From: Reticulascus tulasneorum
Lineage: Eukaryota > Ascomycota > Sordariomycetes > Glomerellales > Reticulascaceae
DNA: 64,000 bases
Assembly (NCBI GenBank): GCA_001557505.1
Contig: LSAX01000002.1
Location: 3,038,001-3,102,000, forward strand
Direction of reading: 5' to 3'
The position numbers and the translations under genes were made by a program. Every line of letters starts with the position of its first letter. Within the stretch, counting starts at the first letter, position 1. Positions 1 through 12,509 of the stretch are shown here, one piece after another. Under the pieces are notes generated by a model, which was not told the origin of the DNA, did no database searches, and saw only the letters and a program-made list of their open reading frames with translations.

Positions 1-1449
1 TGGTGCAGATCGCCGTTTCCTTGCAACCTGGCTCCCCGTTCTCACACAACCTTAATCCCATCTCGTCCGCGGAGATCACCGGATAACCAGGAACACTATC
101 CCGAACATAGCGGTATTCTATCTAGATGTAGCCATGGCCAGTTTTGCCATTGGAGTCTTCTGCCATTTTGTGTCGGATCATCAGATGGCCCCTTCGGAGC
201 TGCCAACGATTGAAAGGCCGTCTTCGGCCATTGAGCCAGGTAGACTGTCTGAGGACGTGTGTCGACCTCCTCAAATCTCTCCAAACCAGCGGTCAAGTTG
301 CCAAGTCTGCAGGTCCATTCTCAACGAGCAGGAGTTGCATATCTAGAGCAGCCACCGACATCCTGTTCGATCAATGAAGGTAGGATCATCACGCGTGATA
401 GCCCGCAGCATCTGCAAGCCACAACAGAGTTGCCCTCGATTGCCAGTATCCGTATTCGACTAGTCCTCTAATCCTCCGATCTACCTACTTGAATATCACT
501 GACGATGGGGTCTGAACCTGCTTGCCTCATCGAGTGTAATCAATCTGTTATGGCCGTTTGTAGTAAGCAGCGACAGGCTTGGAGACATCAAATCTGATAA
601 CCGCGACATCGTCGTACTTACGAGAAACTCAAGGTTTCTCAAGCAACGCAACATTGCGGGGTAACAAGCTGCACAGAGTTACGTTCAAAGCTATGACCTG
701 GATGCCCAATGTAACGTGCATGGTCTCTCCTACATACCTTGCAGTGCTTGGTGGCGGCTACTTGGGATGTCGCTTGGCCAAGACCAGTAAGTCTAAAGTT
801 TTGAATAGCTCAGAACTCGCCCTCACTCGTTTTCCAAGCTTCTTGTTTGCTCACTTGCTCCCACTGTCGATGTTATTTCTTGCACTTAGGCCTTGTAATC
901 TGAAGGTCTGAAGCGGAAAGAACGGCCATTAAAAGGCCGCATAATTTTGTCCCCTTGTGGCTTTCTCGGTTCTCCAAAGGTCACGCGACCGGGTACGCCA
1001 TTCGATAGCACAAAGGCTCATCGATGACCAAAGAAATCATTGCATCCATCGACTTACCGGTTTGGACACCTTTTGCGGCATCATCATCCTGAACATCTAG
1101 TGGCACCATCTTTAACTTAAAATCGGCATCTGGAGGCTGTCTATAACGGGCTCCGTAATTACAACACCCCTCCCTGCCGGAGCCGAAGTCCGGATCGAAA
1201 GTCCCGGGCTTGGACAGACTTTGCGTCCGGTGCCGGACTTGACTTGCTTGTTATCGATACTGTGAAACGCGGTCAAGTCGGAGATTGTGTTCACCTGCTC
1301 TTTGACTTCCGCGGTTCCCGGCGTAGTCTTTTCAAATCAACAAGTTGATTGCTCGAGTCGACGGTTCCTCGACGGCCACAAACCTCCGACTCCCATTCTC
1401 CCTTCGTCTTCGCAACTCCAGTGGCTCCACTGAGCTCCGCGAGGCCGCC
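1..1449. other. Window edge, no supported gene
   Basis: Only short overlapping reading frames occur here, with no recognisable domain and no set of splice sites that joins them into a family match. The right part is presumably the promoter and leader of the acetyltransferase gene that follows. An upstream in-frame ATG at 1345 could extend that protein by 35 residues. Confidence 0.5.
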
Positions 1450-2595
1450 ATGTCTTTCGATGTAGGCCCCAATACCAGCTCTGATGAGGCGTCCTCGGGC
1501 TGTGCGATCGATGATTCGGGAGACGTGGACGAAGGCTTCGTCGAGGCGCAAAGAGTGTTGTCTGAGCAGAAAGTCAAACGGCGGACTTCCGGAGCCCTGC
1601 GCGTTCAAGACATTCTTCCCTTCCATTTCAGCCCGAATTTTCTACCGCTGACCATCTCGAGCTTGCAATCATGCATTGCTTTGGAAAATGCTGCCTTCAG
1701 CGACCCAAATCATCGGTGCAGCCCGGAAAAAGTGAGTCGAACCCCCCTCATGTCGAAACCACTTCCCATCAGAAGTCATGGGCTCGCTCATCCCCTACTC
1801 TTTGTTCTCCCAACGAAACTAGAAACGATTCGTATGGGAAGAGAATGGGGGAAGGGCTCACGTTTGCTTATGTGACCTCTTCTAATGGACTGACCGAGTG
1901 ACTAGTTTGAATATCGTCTTTCTCGCTGCTCAGATTTATGCTTCGGCATCTTCTGCACCGTCGTACCGGAACAAGCCAAAGATTTCGAGCTCGAGACCCT
2001 ATCAGTTGCCAAGCCAGTCGAAACGAGTCGGCCAGATGGTGCGGTGCATGTCCTCTGCGCTCATGTCATCTCAACAATGGGCACCGGGCCAGTGGTCACG
2101 GATACCGACATGGACTGGCCACGCAATTGGCGAGATCGGGACGCATCCAGGTCTGCTACCGTGGGACATCAAGATGCAGGACGGACGGTCTGCCTGCACT
2201 CATTTGCAGTGTCACCCAAGCTCCAGGGGTGTGGACTGGGCAAGCTTGCCATGATGTCGTACCTCCAGATCGTCAACGACTCGGGGGTCGCGGACAGGGT
2301 TGCGTTGATTTGCCAAGATGTAGGTGTCGTCGGGCCCAAATATGTCATCGTGGACGGAACGCTAATGCGGCGCAGTACTTGGTCAATTATTATAAGAGGT
2401 TCGGATTCAAGCACCTGGGGCCGAGTAAGGCGCAGTATGGCGGGGGCGGTTGGCATGATATGGTAAGTTGCCATCAAGACTTGGGGCGCAATCAAAGTCG
2501 CTGCGTTGAAGGACTTTACTGACGGCACTGCAATAAAGGTCTTTGACTTGGCTGGTCCGTTGCAAAAAGGGGGTTCGAAGCTGCAGTTTGTCTGA
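1450..2595 (+). CDS. GNAT acetyltransferase, arylalkylamine (serotonin) N-acetyltransferase-like
   Basis: Four exons: 1450-1731, 1906-2319, 2376-2462, 2539-2595, giving 279 residues. The protein has the GNAT fold and would transfer acetyl from acetyl-CoA to an amine. Seen directly: an N-terminal beta1/alpha1 block (LTISSLQSCIALENAAF), motif A with LHSFAVSPKLQGCGLGK near residues 190-207 (acetyl-CoA pyrophosphate loop QGCGLG), and motif B YYKRFGF, where the family has its catalytic tyrosine. The end HDMVFDL is also typical. Introns 1, 2 and 3 have donors gtgagt, gtaggt and gtaagt, and all are phase 0. The start at 1450 has a good context (GCCGCCATG). ATG 1345 is an alternative and would add 35 residues of low conservation. 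The family assignment is firm, but the real substrate (arylalkylamine, polyamine or other amine) cannot be read from sequence. Confidence 0.85.
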
Positions 2596-4452
2596 GGCAA
2601 TCCTGCGCTACTTTGGCGTGTAACTGGGATGGGTTCATATTGGATGGCAATTACATGGGCCCAGGATCTTGGATAACAACGGGTGATCGTTCATCAAGAT
2701 GTCATGGCTTCATATTCCACATGGCTGGCCTTCAAATAAGCAGAACGGATCATTGCCGACACCGCCTTTTGGGAATGAGACAGATCATATCGGACGCCCT
2801 TCTAGGTAGCCAGATGCACCGCAAACCAGGTAGTAGCACAGTGGGAGGCGTCATTACAGCAGCAACGCCGAGTAGAACCAGCGTCCTCAACCCCCAAGTT
2901 ATAGGACATAGTGATGAATCGGTCTTTTTGTTTCTTTTGATCTTCTTTCTTTTCGTGGTTTCGACCATGCACTCCTTCGCCATGGCAGGCCTGTGGGTTG
3001 TGGATGTGTAACCCTAATTATACAGTTATCACGAGCCGCCTATCAGTGCCATGCATACTATGGATCTTTGCGATACAACCCAACTGTCCGCTTAGGGTAA
3101 GGAAAAGCACAGGTAGATGTAACTATGTAATGCGGCCCAGAACCTGCAAGCGATCTCATCGATGACGAAATGGGGGTTTGGAATGCAGCCACTGGGGAGA
3201 CGGCATCTTGAGGCACATGCCAGATGGAAGGGCTGCTGTTTGGGGAAAACCGGCCATTGGGTAATTACCACGTGCATTCCATCTCGACTGTGCAGCTGCA
3301 CTAACCGTAAGTATGTATTTAGCTCGATAGCAAAGTCTGGATAGATGCGGGATGCGTGCGACTAAGGCAGGCAGGTAAGTATAGGTAGCTAATCAGCTGG
3401 ATGGTCACGTCTGGGTCAGAATCACTGTCTCATATATGCCCCCCCCATGGGATTGAAGAACTCAACCTTGAAGAGATGGCAAAGGCTTAGTAGATGTTTC
3501 AGTGGGCGAAGGACGCTATGGATCCCCACTGGACGCCATATTATCCACTCGCTAGGTACCTCCAACCCGAACATCAGCATTCTTGAGCCCCGTATTATCC
3601 TCATTCCAGTCCACGGCGGTCCAATGAACTATCGGTACCGTAGGTTATCTATCAACCTGTAGTAGGATCTTGACTCACTTAAATCTTTTTTGGAACTTCG
3701 TACCCAGCTAAGTTAAATAGTTTGTTACGTAGTTCGATCGCAACACCATCTCCCCCCCCCTCCCCTCCTTTTTCTCCCCATTTTCAGGCTGACCTTCGTT
3801 TACCTACCTATCTTACCTACCTGCCTTGAACTAGGTGCAACCTAGCTCAGCAAGCAAGCCTCGGGTCGAGCCCAGCAGCCTGAAAAGAGTTTGCTCCCGA
3901 ACAGCAAAAATACCAATTTCCCGCAGCCCACCACGTCCCGCAATAAACACCCCGCAACACCATGAACACGGACGTCGCTTTTACCGCGTGTTGTCGTTGC
4001 GCGCCTCAATCTCCCGCTTCCCGCCTTCTCCCCACCGCCGCGTCTTGAGAAGTACACAAGAGAGATAGAGAGAGAGGGAGAGAGGGAGCGAGAGTGAGAG
4101 AGAACGAAAGAAAGCATCATAAGCGTGATCGATCTCAGCCGGCAGCCACAACGCACCGGGGCCGATCTGGCAGCGCGTGTGACGATCCCCCGGGGGCAGT
4201 TCTACTAGGTAGTTAGGGTCCTCGTGTTGTGTGTGCTGTGACGCATACCTTACATCTTTCTGCTCTAAGCCGCCCCCCAAAAGGATTTATCGTCTTGTCC
4301 GGACGTAGAGATTAGAAACCTCTTCCCACACCACACTCTGCGCAACGCCACTCCATCCCACCCTGGGCCTTTGTCCTTCCTCCGCATCCTCTCCTCCTCT
4401 TTCGTTTTCTTCATCTCCTTCTTTTTCTTTTCAGTCTTGCCGCTGGAAAATT
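2596..4452. other. Intergenic; promoter and leader of the Rab GTPase
   Basis: No gene is supported. The segment holds the terminator region of the acetyltransferase and a presumed promoter for the GTPase. There is a C-rich run near 3751-3775, a GA-dinucleotide tract (about 4062-4110) and a pyrimidine-rich stretch (about 4375-4440) ending in cttttcag just before the start codon. That end could be a 3' splice site of a leader intron, but no donor can be assigned with confidence. Confidence 0.5.
4062..4110 (+). repeat. GA-rich purine tract in GTPase promoter
   Basis: An almost pure purine stretch of GA dinucleotides broken by single bases lies about 350 bp before the start codon. Such tracts are common in fungal promoters and leaders and often exclude nucleosomes; a specific role here is inference. 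Confidence 0.6.
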
Positions 4453-5554
4453 ATGTCTTCTCTCGAGGCTAAGATCGTCGTGCTCGGCTCCCAGGGCGTC
4501 GGCAAGACGAGCCTCGTCATGCGCTACTGCAAAGGCGCGTTCAGCCCGTCCCAGGTCGCCTCCACCGTCGGAGCAAGCTTCATGACCAAGCGCGTTGTCG
4601 ATAGTGATACCGACACTGTTGTGCGACTGCAAATATGGGACACAGGTACGATTTCTCACTCTACTCCCTCATAGATCCATTCCGAGCACCAGGTCCTCGC
4701 TTTTCGGTTTCCATGCGGCCGAGGACCGCATCAGCCTTGGCCTACGTACCTACGAGACCAGTAAACTAACCAACGCCCTTCCAGCCGGCCAAGAACGCTT
4801 CCGCTCCATCTCACGCCTCTACTACCGTGGCGCGAATGCCTGCATCCTCTGCTACAGCATAACCGACGCGCAATCTTTTACCGAAATGGGCATCTGGCTC
4901 AACGAGCTCCGGCGCAACCTGCCCGTCGATGTGGTCCTGCACGTCGTGGGCACCAAAGCCGACATCGTGGCCCGCGACCCCTCCAAGCGCGAAGTCCCCT
5001 TCGAACGATGCATTGCCTACGTGGCCGAGAACCTTGCCCCCGGCGTGGGTAGCACCCCGCCGCCGACCGCCACTCCAAGCGGCATGCCGGCCATGCTCAG
5101 CGAGACGGCAGCCCGCCAGCATAGCATCCTCGGTAACTCCGTCGCGAACGTGAGCAACGAGGCTCGGAGCCCGAGCTCCAAACGCAGCTCCGGCTTCTGG
5201 GGCCAGGAGGTAGGCTGGGATGCCTGCCATGAGATCAGTGCCGAGAGCGGCGAGGGCGTGGAGGAGGTGTTCCGCGTCGTGACGAGGAAGCTGGTCGAGC
5301 AGAATCGCAAGATGCAGCAGGCGCTGTTGGCCGCTGTGGCCACGCCTGGCACGCCCGGGTTTGAGTCCGGTATGGACGGCGGATACTTCGAGGGCATGAA
5401 CGCGCGAGGGAGCTTCCGCGTTGGCCGGGACAGGCGCAGCTGGCTTTTCTCGCCGGCTTTTTCTCCTGCCGTGACGGTGGAGCAGGCCGCGACAGGGAAC
5501 GAGCAGAACCAGGACGATGGGCAGACCGGAAAACTGAAGCGGAAGTGCTGCTAA
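4453..5554 (+). CDS. Rab-family small GTPase with internal insertion and long prenylated tail
   Basis: Two exons, 4453-4645 and 4785-5554, give 320 residues, well above the usual 200-220 for a Rab. It is a membrane-traffic switch that binds GTP. Motifs seen: P-loop GSQGVGKTS (residues 12-20), switch [11 protein letters not shown] (62-70), a G4 motif TKAD (121-124) in place of the usual NKxD, and ISAES (215-219) as G5. A Ser/Pro-rich insertion of about 55 residues (149-206) sits between G4 and G5, and an 85-residue tail ends in KCC, a double-cysteine geranylgeranylation signal. The intron splits the DTAGQ motif after ACA G. TKxD is also found in Rab24-like proteins, so it may belong to a Rab24- or Rab5-related fungal subfamily. 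Third codon positions are very GC-rich. Confidence 0.85.
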
Positions 5555-5998
5555 AGGTGTAAGTCGGGGCTGGCTTTCCCGACTATTTTGCATGGGACGT
5601 ACGGAGAAGGGAGAGCTTGCATAGCATGGATACCCGGGATGTTCTCCTTTTGCGCCACGGCATTTCACTTCTCTTTATTACTCCCCCATTTTTTTCGGCA
5701 TGGCATCACTGCAAAGGGCATACATACAACTCGGATGGGACCGTTTGGGATGAATTTCTTCTTTCTCTTTTTTTGGGGGCATTGACGTCGGCGTTCAGGA
5801 TATGGATTTCACGGGTGGGTGGGACGCACTGCGCAAGAGTACTCTGCATGGCATCGCTCTGGTGGACATGATATAACGGCGCGTCTCTCACGAGAAAGTT
5901 TGGCATATGGGTTTATTGCCCTTTTTTACGGGGTTTTCATTGGGAGGGTCTGGTAGAGAGGCGGGTTATACGAGTCGCTCGAGTTATAATCATGGATA
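5555..5998. other. Convergent 3' region between Rab GTPase and slh1
   Basis: This is a 444-bp gap between two genes that end towards each other. It contains T-rich stretches that suit 3' ends and poly(A) sites for both transcripts. No other gene is seen. Confidence 0.5.
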
Positions 5999-8900
5999 TC
6001 AATCAGAGGCGGACTCGCCCTTGGCTCCCACTTGCTGTCCCTTCTTTGATTTGTCCACATCGTCATCCACCTGGGGAGGCGCCGGGATGTCCACACCGTT
6101 GACGTGATACTCCAAGCCGGTGTAGCCATCGCTCACAACAAGCACATCCAACTTCCTTGCGGCACGACTTCCAGCATCGGGCAGCTTGAGTGTGGCTCTG
6201 GCACTAGGCCGCGAGCCGGCCTGGACCCCCTTTCCTCCACCCGCCGACCACCCTACCCTCTTCACGGCAATGACCTCGTCCTTGGCCACGTCCCCAACTA
6301 TGACGAACCAGCCTTCGGTCTGTGGCTTTGGGAATCTTGGCGCAAAGATTCGTGCTTCGCGCTCAACCACAGGGTTGAGCCGCTTGAGTCCGACTGTCAG
6401 GGACAAAGCTGTGACGTCGTCTACCGTGACCTGTACATTGGGGAGTATAGATGCCGCCCGGGCAAATCGCGACTGCAGACTGGACGGCACTGACAGCTGT
6501 TTCGCCAACTGGGATAATTTTGTTGCTGGCATAGCGCTGACCTTGCTTAAAGGCGTGTCGTTCTTTAGATTGTTGGCGTCGACCCCTGGCAGGATGGACA
6601 TAGGAGGGTCGGTAGGCCATCGGGCGGATTTTATGCATTGCAACAGCTTTATCATCTCCAGGCAACTTGATAGATATCCGAGCTCGGTCAGAACATCAAT
6701 CGAGGCCTGGATGATGCGAATGGCTTGGTCAAGGACGCTGGTCTGGTCGCCGACGTAGTCAGTGATGGGGAGGGTGATGCGAGACATGTGTGCTTGAAGC
6801 AGAAGAAATGCTTTGACGTGTGGATCCCACATGGGCAGCCCGAATGTGGTACCGGGGAACTGCAGGTTCCGAGACAACTCGGCGTTGATGAGATCTTCGT
6901 TGTGCCGCACGGGCAACTCGTCGTACTCGGTTGCTCTAGACATCCATGAGAGGACATCGACAAAGGAGGCTCGAGGCTTGACATGTTTGACGAGATGGCG
7001 GATAGTTGTATGCGCGAGGTAGTAGTAGCTCATGATTTTGCCCATGGGAGTTGGGTCCACATCGCCGTTGGGATAAATCTCGACGCACTTGGATTCTGCG
7101 AGCTCCTCAAGGGATTTATCGACCATGCCGATCATAAAGTCATTCGCTAGCTGTTGCGCGGCTGTGCTGTTGTGCTCCTCGGCTGAGATCTCCAAACCGT
7201 AATAAGATGGGTTCTTATGCAAGCGTCGGAAGAAGAACGTCCAAGTGAGGTAATCCAGCGCATCTTGCTTCGTCACTATGGTCCCCGCTGAGACCTCGGC
7301 GCCTAGATGGTTGTCAAGCACCGTATGCAGGGAGGACTCGACTGGGAAGCCGGTGTGAAGGAAGTGTTTGTAGAAGTCCTTCTTGGAATCCTGGGTGAAG
7401 ATTCGAGCTACCCCTGAGTTGTCAAACTGAGGACGGCCGGCTCGACCCAGCATCTGAAGAACATCTGTCAAGTCCATATCCTTGTAGCCTTCGATCTTGG
7501 CATCGTAATATTGAGTGCCTTTTACAACAACGAGATGAGCAGGCAGGTTGACACCCCAAGCAAGCGTGCTCGTGGCTACAAGAATCTGTATCTTATTGTT
7601 GAGGAACAGCTCCTCGGCCAGTTGACGGTCAGATTCGACTAGACCGGCATGATGGAGGCCAATCCCGAAGCTGATTGCTTCTTTCAGGGCGTCGTCTTTG
7701 ACTCTCGACAGGTTGAGCTGGAGATCATCCTCATCCATATGCAGGAATCGACGAGGGTTGTCCTCCATACCGCACAAGTTAATTAGATCCTTGGCAGTTA
7801 GACGGGTCTGTCTTCGAGAAGGTACGAAGACAATGACCGGCTTGCTGGGGCTGTGCGTTTTGATAGCGAGGAACGTTGGGCGATTCATTGACTGCATCAA
7901 CGGGCAGAAACCTCTGACTTCGGGGAACCCATCGATGAACAGCTCCAATGGGACAGGTCGTACAGAATGTCTGAAGTTGAATAGCCCTTCCTTTACACCC
8001 AACCAGTTGCCTAGATCAGTGGCATTGGCGCATGCTGTGGACATGCCTAGCAGTCGAACGGAGTTCTTTGTTGATGCGGCGATGTAGTTCATACCTAAAA
8101 TGGTTAGCTGCGCTGCAGCTTCTTGGGAGGCTTTTGCAACTTACGGGAAACGATGATCTCCAGAATCGGACCGCGGTCCCCTGCCAGTAGATGAATCTCG
8201 TCAATAATGACCAGACTAACCTGTCTCACATAACCTCTGGTTTGCCAACTACGTGAAATACCATCCCATTTCTCTGGAGTAGTGATGATTACGTCTGCGT
8301 CTTGAATAGTCCGAGTGTCGGGAGTATTGTCACCTGAAATAGTTAACATCGACAGTCCCGCTTACGATCCCCATGAAGTACTTGCCTGTCAATTCTACCA
8401 GCTTCAATCCAAGTGGCCGTGCGAGCCTGGCTCCCCAATCCTTGACACGCTCACGGACGAGAGCCTTCATTGGCGCGATATACACCACCTTGGAGCCAGG
8501 TCGCTCTCGGAAAGCCCACCACATGGCGAGCTCAGCTGCCACAGTCTTCCCACTGCCAGTTGGGGAGCCCAACAGAACGTTCGCGGGAGTGTGGTAGAGC
8601 GTGTGGAAAATCTGGGTCTGCATCGGGTTGAAGAACTGGAATCTCTCTTTATAAATGTCCTCTAGAACAGAGTTCTTCATCGCCGAAACAGGCAGTGGCT
8701 GGAGATTAAGGAGCTCGGTGTAGACGCTCTCTGTATCGGGTCGGATAAGGTGCTGGAAAGAGACTGGAGCTACAGTCTCAGCCCCTAGCCATCTATCAGA
8801 GACCGCTCTAACGTAGATCTGTGTTGGCAGAGGGTCGGCAAGCGGTATTGTAAAGCTGAGTTCGTGGTCATCATAGAGTTTTCTCCGGTTGAGAATGAAG

Positions 8901-11900
8901 AACTCATGGTGGTAGATTTCAGATGTCTCGGAGTTTTCAACCCAAATATAGTACGACTCTGACGAGCCGTGGAAATGATCGTTCCACCGGAAATCAGGGG
9001 TGATGAAAAGCTTTATTCGCAAGACGTCTCGATTGAGAGGAGCGATTTCGGCCTCGACGCTTACTGTTGGAAAGTTGTTCATGATTTTTGCAATATTCTT
9101 TCCAGCACTTTGGTTGTGGACCAAGCTACCGAGTTCGGCAGCATCCATGTCTCGCAGCGTTTCAATGGATAAGGTGTCCTTCGAGTCAAGCTGGTTGAGC
9201 ACGGGCTTAGGGAGGTCAAACTGATGAAGAGGGTGTTGAAATGGCCATATACGCTTCTCGATTGACTTGCACAACGTAAGGAGAACTAAGCACTGGTGCC
9301 CCCATCGTCTGTTCAGAGCAATCATGAACAGTGCTCTGCAAATGCGGCCGGCCTGTTGTGCAACATAGTTCAAGTCGTTCCCAAGGGCGAAATCTTCTGG
9401 TTGAGATCTTGAGATGTACGATTGCAACAGGATATTAGTCTTGGCCTGAGGAGTATCAATTCCGCCCGGAACAATACACGGGATGATCTCATTCTTGAAA
9501 TGTGACAACTCTTTGCTCTCGCTATCCCTGGATTGGATGTTATCAAACTCGCTGCTCTGGCTGATCATGTTGAGTACATCAGCCTCAGTGGCCTGAGGCC
9601 GCATCATCGTGTTGAAGATCTGAATGCTGCTGTGAAGGATATAAAACTGACTCGCGATGCGGCCGATATCCTTGCTTCGCAGTTCCTCTGTCGTTTCGTT
9701 GAAAATTACCATCTGGCTCTGTTGCAATGTTCGAGCTGCTTGGATTGCCAATTGACGCCGCCTCTGAACCAGAGTAGGGTCGTCTCTGATTTCAGCCCAT
9801 TCGATACCATAGGTCATGGGACTTCGCTGCATCCGTACGAAGAGGTAGGAGTATCCAATCCACTGGACTGCTTCAGCTATTGAGGTTACGGTTCCCAACG
9901 CGATTTCCGCGTTCAAATTATCAACAAGCTTTGCTGAGAACTTGGACTCGATCGGCTGTTGCTCTGTCACTGCTGTGAGGTAATGATGCAGCCTGTCTGC
10001 AGTGGTACAAATCATGCCAATACCGGTGTCTTCGAACTGAGGACGACCAGCTCGACCAAAGATCTGGAGCACGTCGAGAATTCCGAGATCAACAAACTTG
10101 CCGTCTTGGGCACTGTACACTTGTGTTCCCTTGATGATAACTGCTGCTGCGGGCAAGTTCACACCCCACGCAAGAGTAGCTGTACAGCACAGAACCTTGA
10201 TCACACCCTCGGAGAAGAGGCGCTCCATGAGGTTCCTGTCAGACCTTGTCATACCGGCATGGTGAATCCCCAGTCCCTTGGGTATCAACTCTCGGAGATC
10301 TCTGGCTTTTGACGACTTCATGTCCCGGACCGCAGCCTCATAGTTGGGGTGGTTGGTGGGATCAAACAAATCCACACAGATCTGGTCGATCGCTTTTTCG
10401 TAAAGCATCTTGGCCGTGAGTAAGGTATCCCGACGGGAGTGAACAAACACCATGACTTGATGGTCTCGACCCAACATCTCCTTCACCTTGTCGAATGCAA
10501 TATTGTCGAGATTCTCCTTTGATTGCTTGGAACCGGCTTTCCCCTTCACTCCAATAAAGTGCTGCTCTAGTGGCACTGGCCTGAATGACGCATCAAAGTA
10601 AAAAAGCCCAGCATATCTGTTAACCTTGAGGAAGTCGGCAACATCAATGTAGTTCGGCAGCGTGGCACTGAGCCCCACGATTCGAATGAGGGATTGAGTA
10701 CTCTCAACTTGTCTCGCCGTTCTCGCAACAAGCGATTCAAGCACGGCGCCTCGCTCATCATGCAGCATGTGGACCTCGTCGATAATGAGAAGCCGGACCT
10801 TTTGCACGAGCTCGGTATCCCCCGTGCCTTTTCTGGTAACGACGTCCCATTTCTCAGGGGTGGTAACAATGATTTGTGTTTGGACAATCTCCGCCTTTGT
10901 CAAATGCATGTCTCCAGTGTATTCGCGGCATTTTATTCCAAGCCACGCCAGTCGTTTCCCTAGCTTACCAGTGATTTCAGCTGCGAGCGCCTTCATGGGT
11001 GCCACATAAACTATCTTGAAATCATCCGAGTCCACAGCGAAGTCTGTCGCAGAGACATCTTCCACAGGATTTGGAGTAACATAATGCGCAATGGTTTGGA
11101 GAATGGCGAGCATAGCAGCATCAGTTTTACCCTATATATGGCCAATCAGATATGAATACATGCGTATTGAGATTGGAAAAACTTACAGCTCCAGTTGGGG
11201 CGCAGATGAGCAGGTTCTCGTTCGTCTTGTAGGCAACTGGGTATACCAGACTCTGCATACGATTCAAAGCCTTATACCCCCTGAAAGTATTACGGCAAAG
11301 CCCATCCAACTCGGCGATTGTGACTAGTCTCCGACCAGCACCTAGGGTACCTTTCTTTCCCGCTGGAATGGAATACTCTTCATACTTTTCACGTACGAAC
11401 CTCTCACTCCCCTGTGGAAGCGCATATTTCTGGCCTGAGTGACTCAGGGAGTTGCCCGCATTGTAAGCCTTATAGACGTGTGGATACTGAGCTTCTTTGG
11501 AGAAGCTAGGAGCCAGTGCTGCGGTTTTGTGCTCGTGGTCCTGCTTACGCAAAGCTTCTTCTCTTTGCGCCTTGGTCAGCAGCCGGTTTCCTGATGGCTC
11601 GGGGTTCCCCTGAGAGGTGACAGCCGTAACAATTTCTTCCCGATGGGCAAGCAGTTCGATAATGAACTCAAAATCATCGAATCCGACTAAATCTGCCAAG
11701 TGAGACTGGAGTTGGTCTTCCCCTTCCCCGGATGTCAGAACACCCAGGATTTGGGATTGAAATGAGTCTCCAGAGAACCCGTTTTTATCGGCAATTCCGG
11801 AGCACTTAGTTGCGAACCATTCAGCACCATAACCGACGTCCCCGTTGATGGGCTCATGGTAGTCCAGCTGGTCGCTGCTATATTCGTCCTCATCATCTGA

Positions 11901-12077
11901 GATGAAGTCCCAAACATCCTGTGCGCCATGGCCAGAAGAATAGCCCTCGTAATCATCATCGAAGTCCAAGGCAACAGGTTCCGAAGCCGGCAATTTCAGA
12001 CCCGCCAGCGCCGACTTCATCGCCTCGAACTGGGCACGCCATTCGGCTTCAGCAGCATTGAGATTTTCCGACTGCAT
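5999..12077 (-). CDS. slh1: Slh1/ASCC3-type double-cassette Ski2-like RNA helicase
   Basis: Four exons in transcript order: 12077-11187, 11131-8386, 8333-8145, 8094-5999, giving 1973 residues against 1967 in yeast Slh1. In yeast Slh1 is the helicase of the RQT complex, which splits collided ribosomes; ASCC3 is its animal counterpart. Seen in order: an acidic N-terminal region; first helicase cassette with CAPTGAGKT, TTPEKWD, IDEVHML, LSATLPN and GRAGRP; a Sec63 domain; a second cassette with [25 protein letters not shown] and GRAGRP; a second Sec63 domain. The wording of the first cassette ([16 protein letters not shown]) and the length fit Slh1 better than the spliceosomal Brr2. Intron 1 splits the first P-loop. 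Intron 2 is a GC-AG intron. Head to head with ykt6, 432 bp between the start codons. Confidence 0.93.
8334..8385 (-). other. slh1: GC-AG intron in slh1
   Basis: The donor reads gcaagt and the acceptor ttcag, with ttaac as a likely branch point, in a 52-nt intron. Joining ACA-G to GT-GAC gives ELTGDNTPDT, which restores the frame into TTPEKWD. The GT sites nearby put the downstream exon out of frame or create a stop, so the GC donor is the only reading that works. Confidence 0.85.
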
Positions 12078-12509
12078 TTTTGCAAGATGTTCAAGATGCT
12101 AAAAAATTGTTCAAATAGACTCCACGATCTTGCAGTCCTTCACTTTGTTCACTTGAAAAGGGATGTGCAAGCCTCGATATCAGGTCGAGGAGTCATATAT
12201 CAGACTGGCTGCTTCAGTTAATGGTGGTTGCTTAGTTTGGTGGGATGGATAACCCACCCCACAGCCACGCCGCCACACCGGGGGGTTGCGCCACACATCG
12301 TTCGACAGCCTGATCGTCATTGGACATGTGACGGGGTAGTCCTCAGCGCCGCTCGACTACTAGACCCAAGGACCTGGACTTCGCGGACGAGGAACGTTTC
12401 AACCTTCCCACTTCCCCAACCCATTCTTTTCTTTGCAAAATCACACCACGAAATCTTGCGAATACTCACGACTTTTGCCCTTGTCAATTACATCTCTGCG
12501 ACCGCAATC
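12078..12509. promoter_or_regulatory. Shared slh1/ykt6 divergent promoter
   Basis: A 432-bp segment separates two start codons on opposite strands, so it must hold both promoters and both leaders. It has a C-rich middle (near 12250-12300) and C/T-rich runs before the ykt6 start. No particular binding site is claimed. Confidence 0.6.

Noticed and set aside
4811..5668. 285-codon antisense frame over the Rab gene
   Set aside because: Same cause: high GC at third positions on the sense strand. The sense protein has all Rab motifs.
5999..12077. Spliceosomal helicase Brr2 as identity of the double-cassette helicase
   Set aside because: Length is 1973 rather than about 2150-2200, and the N-terminal and first-cassette wording fits Slh1/ASCC3 better.
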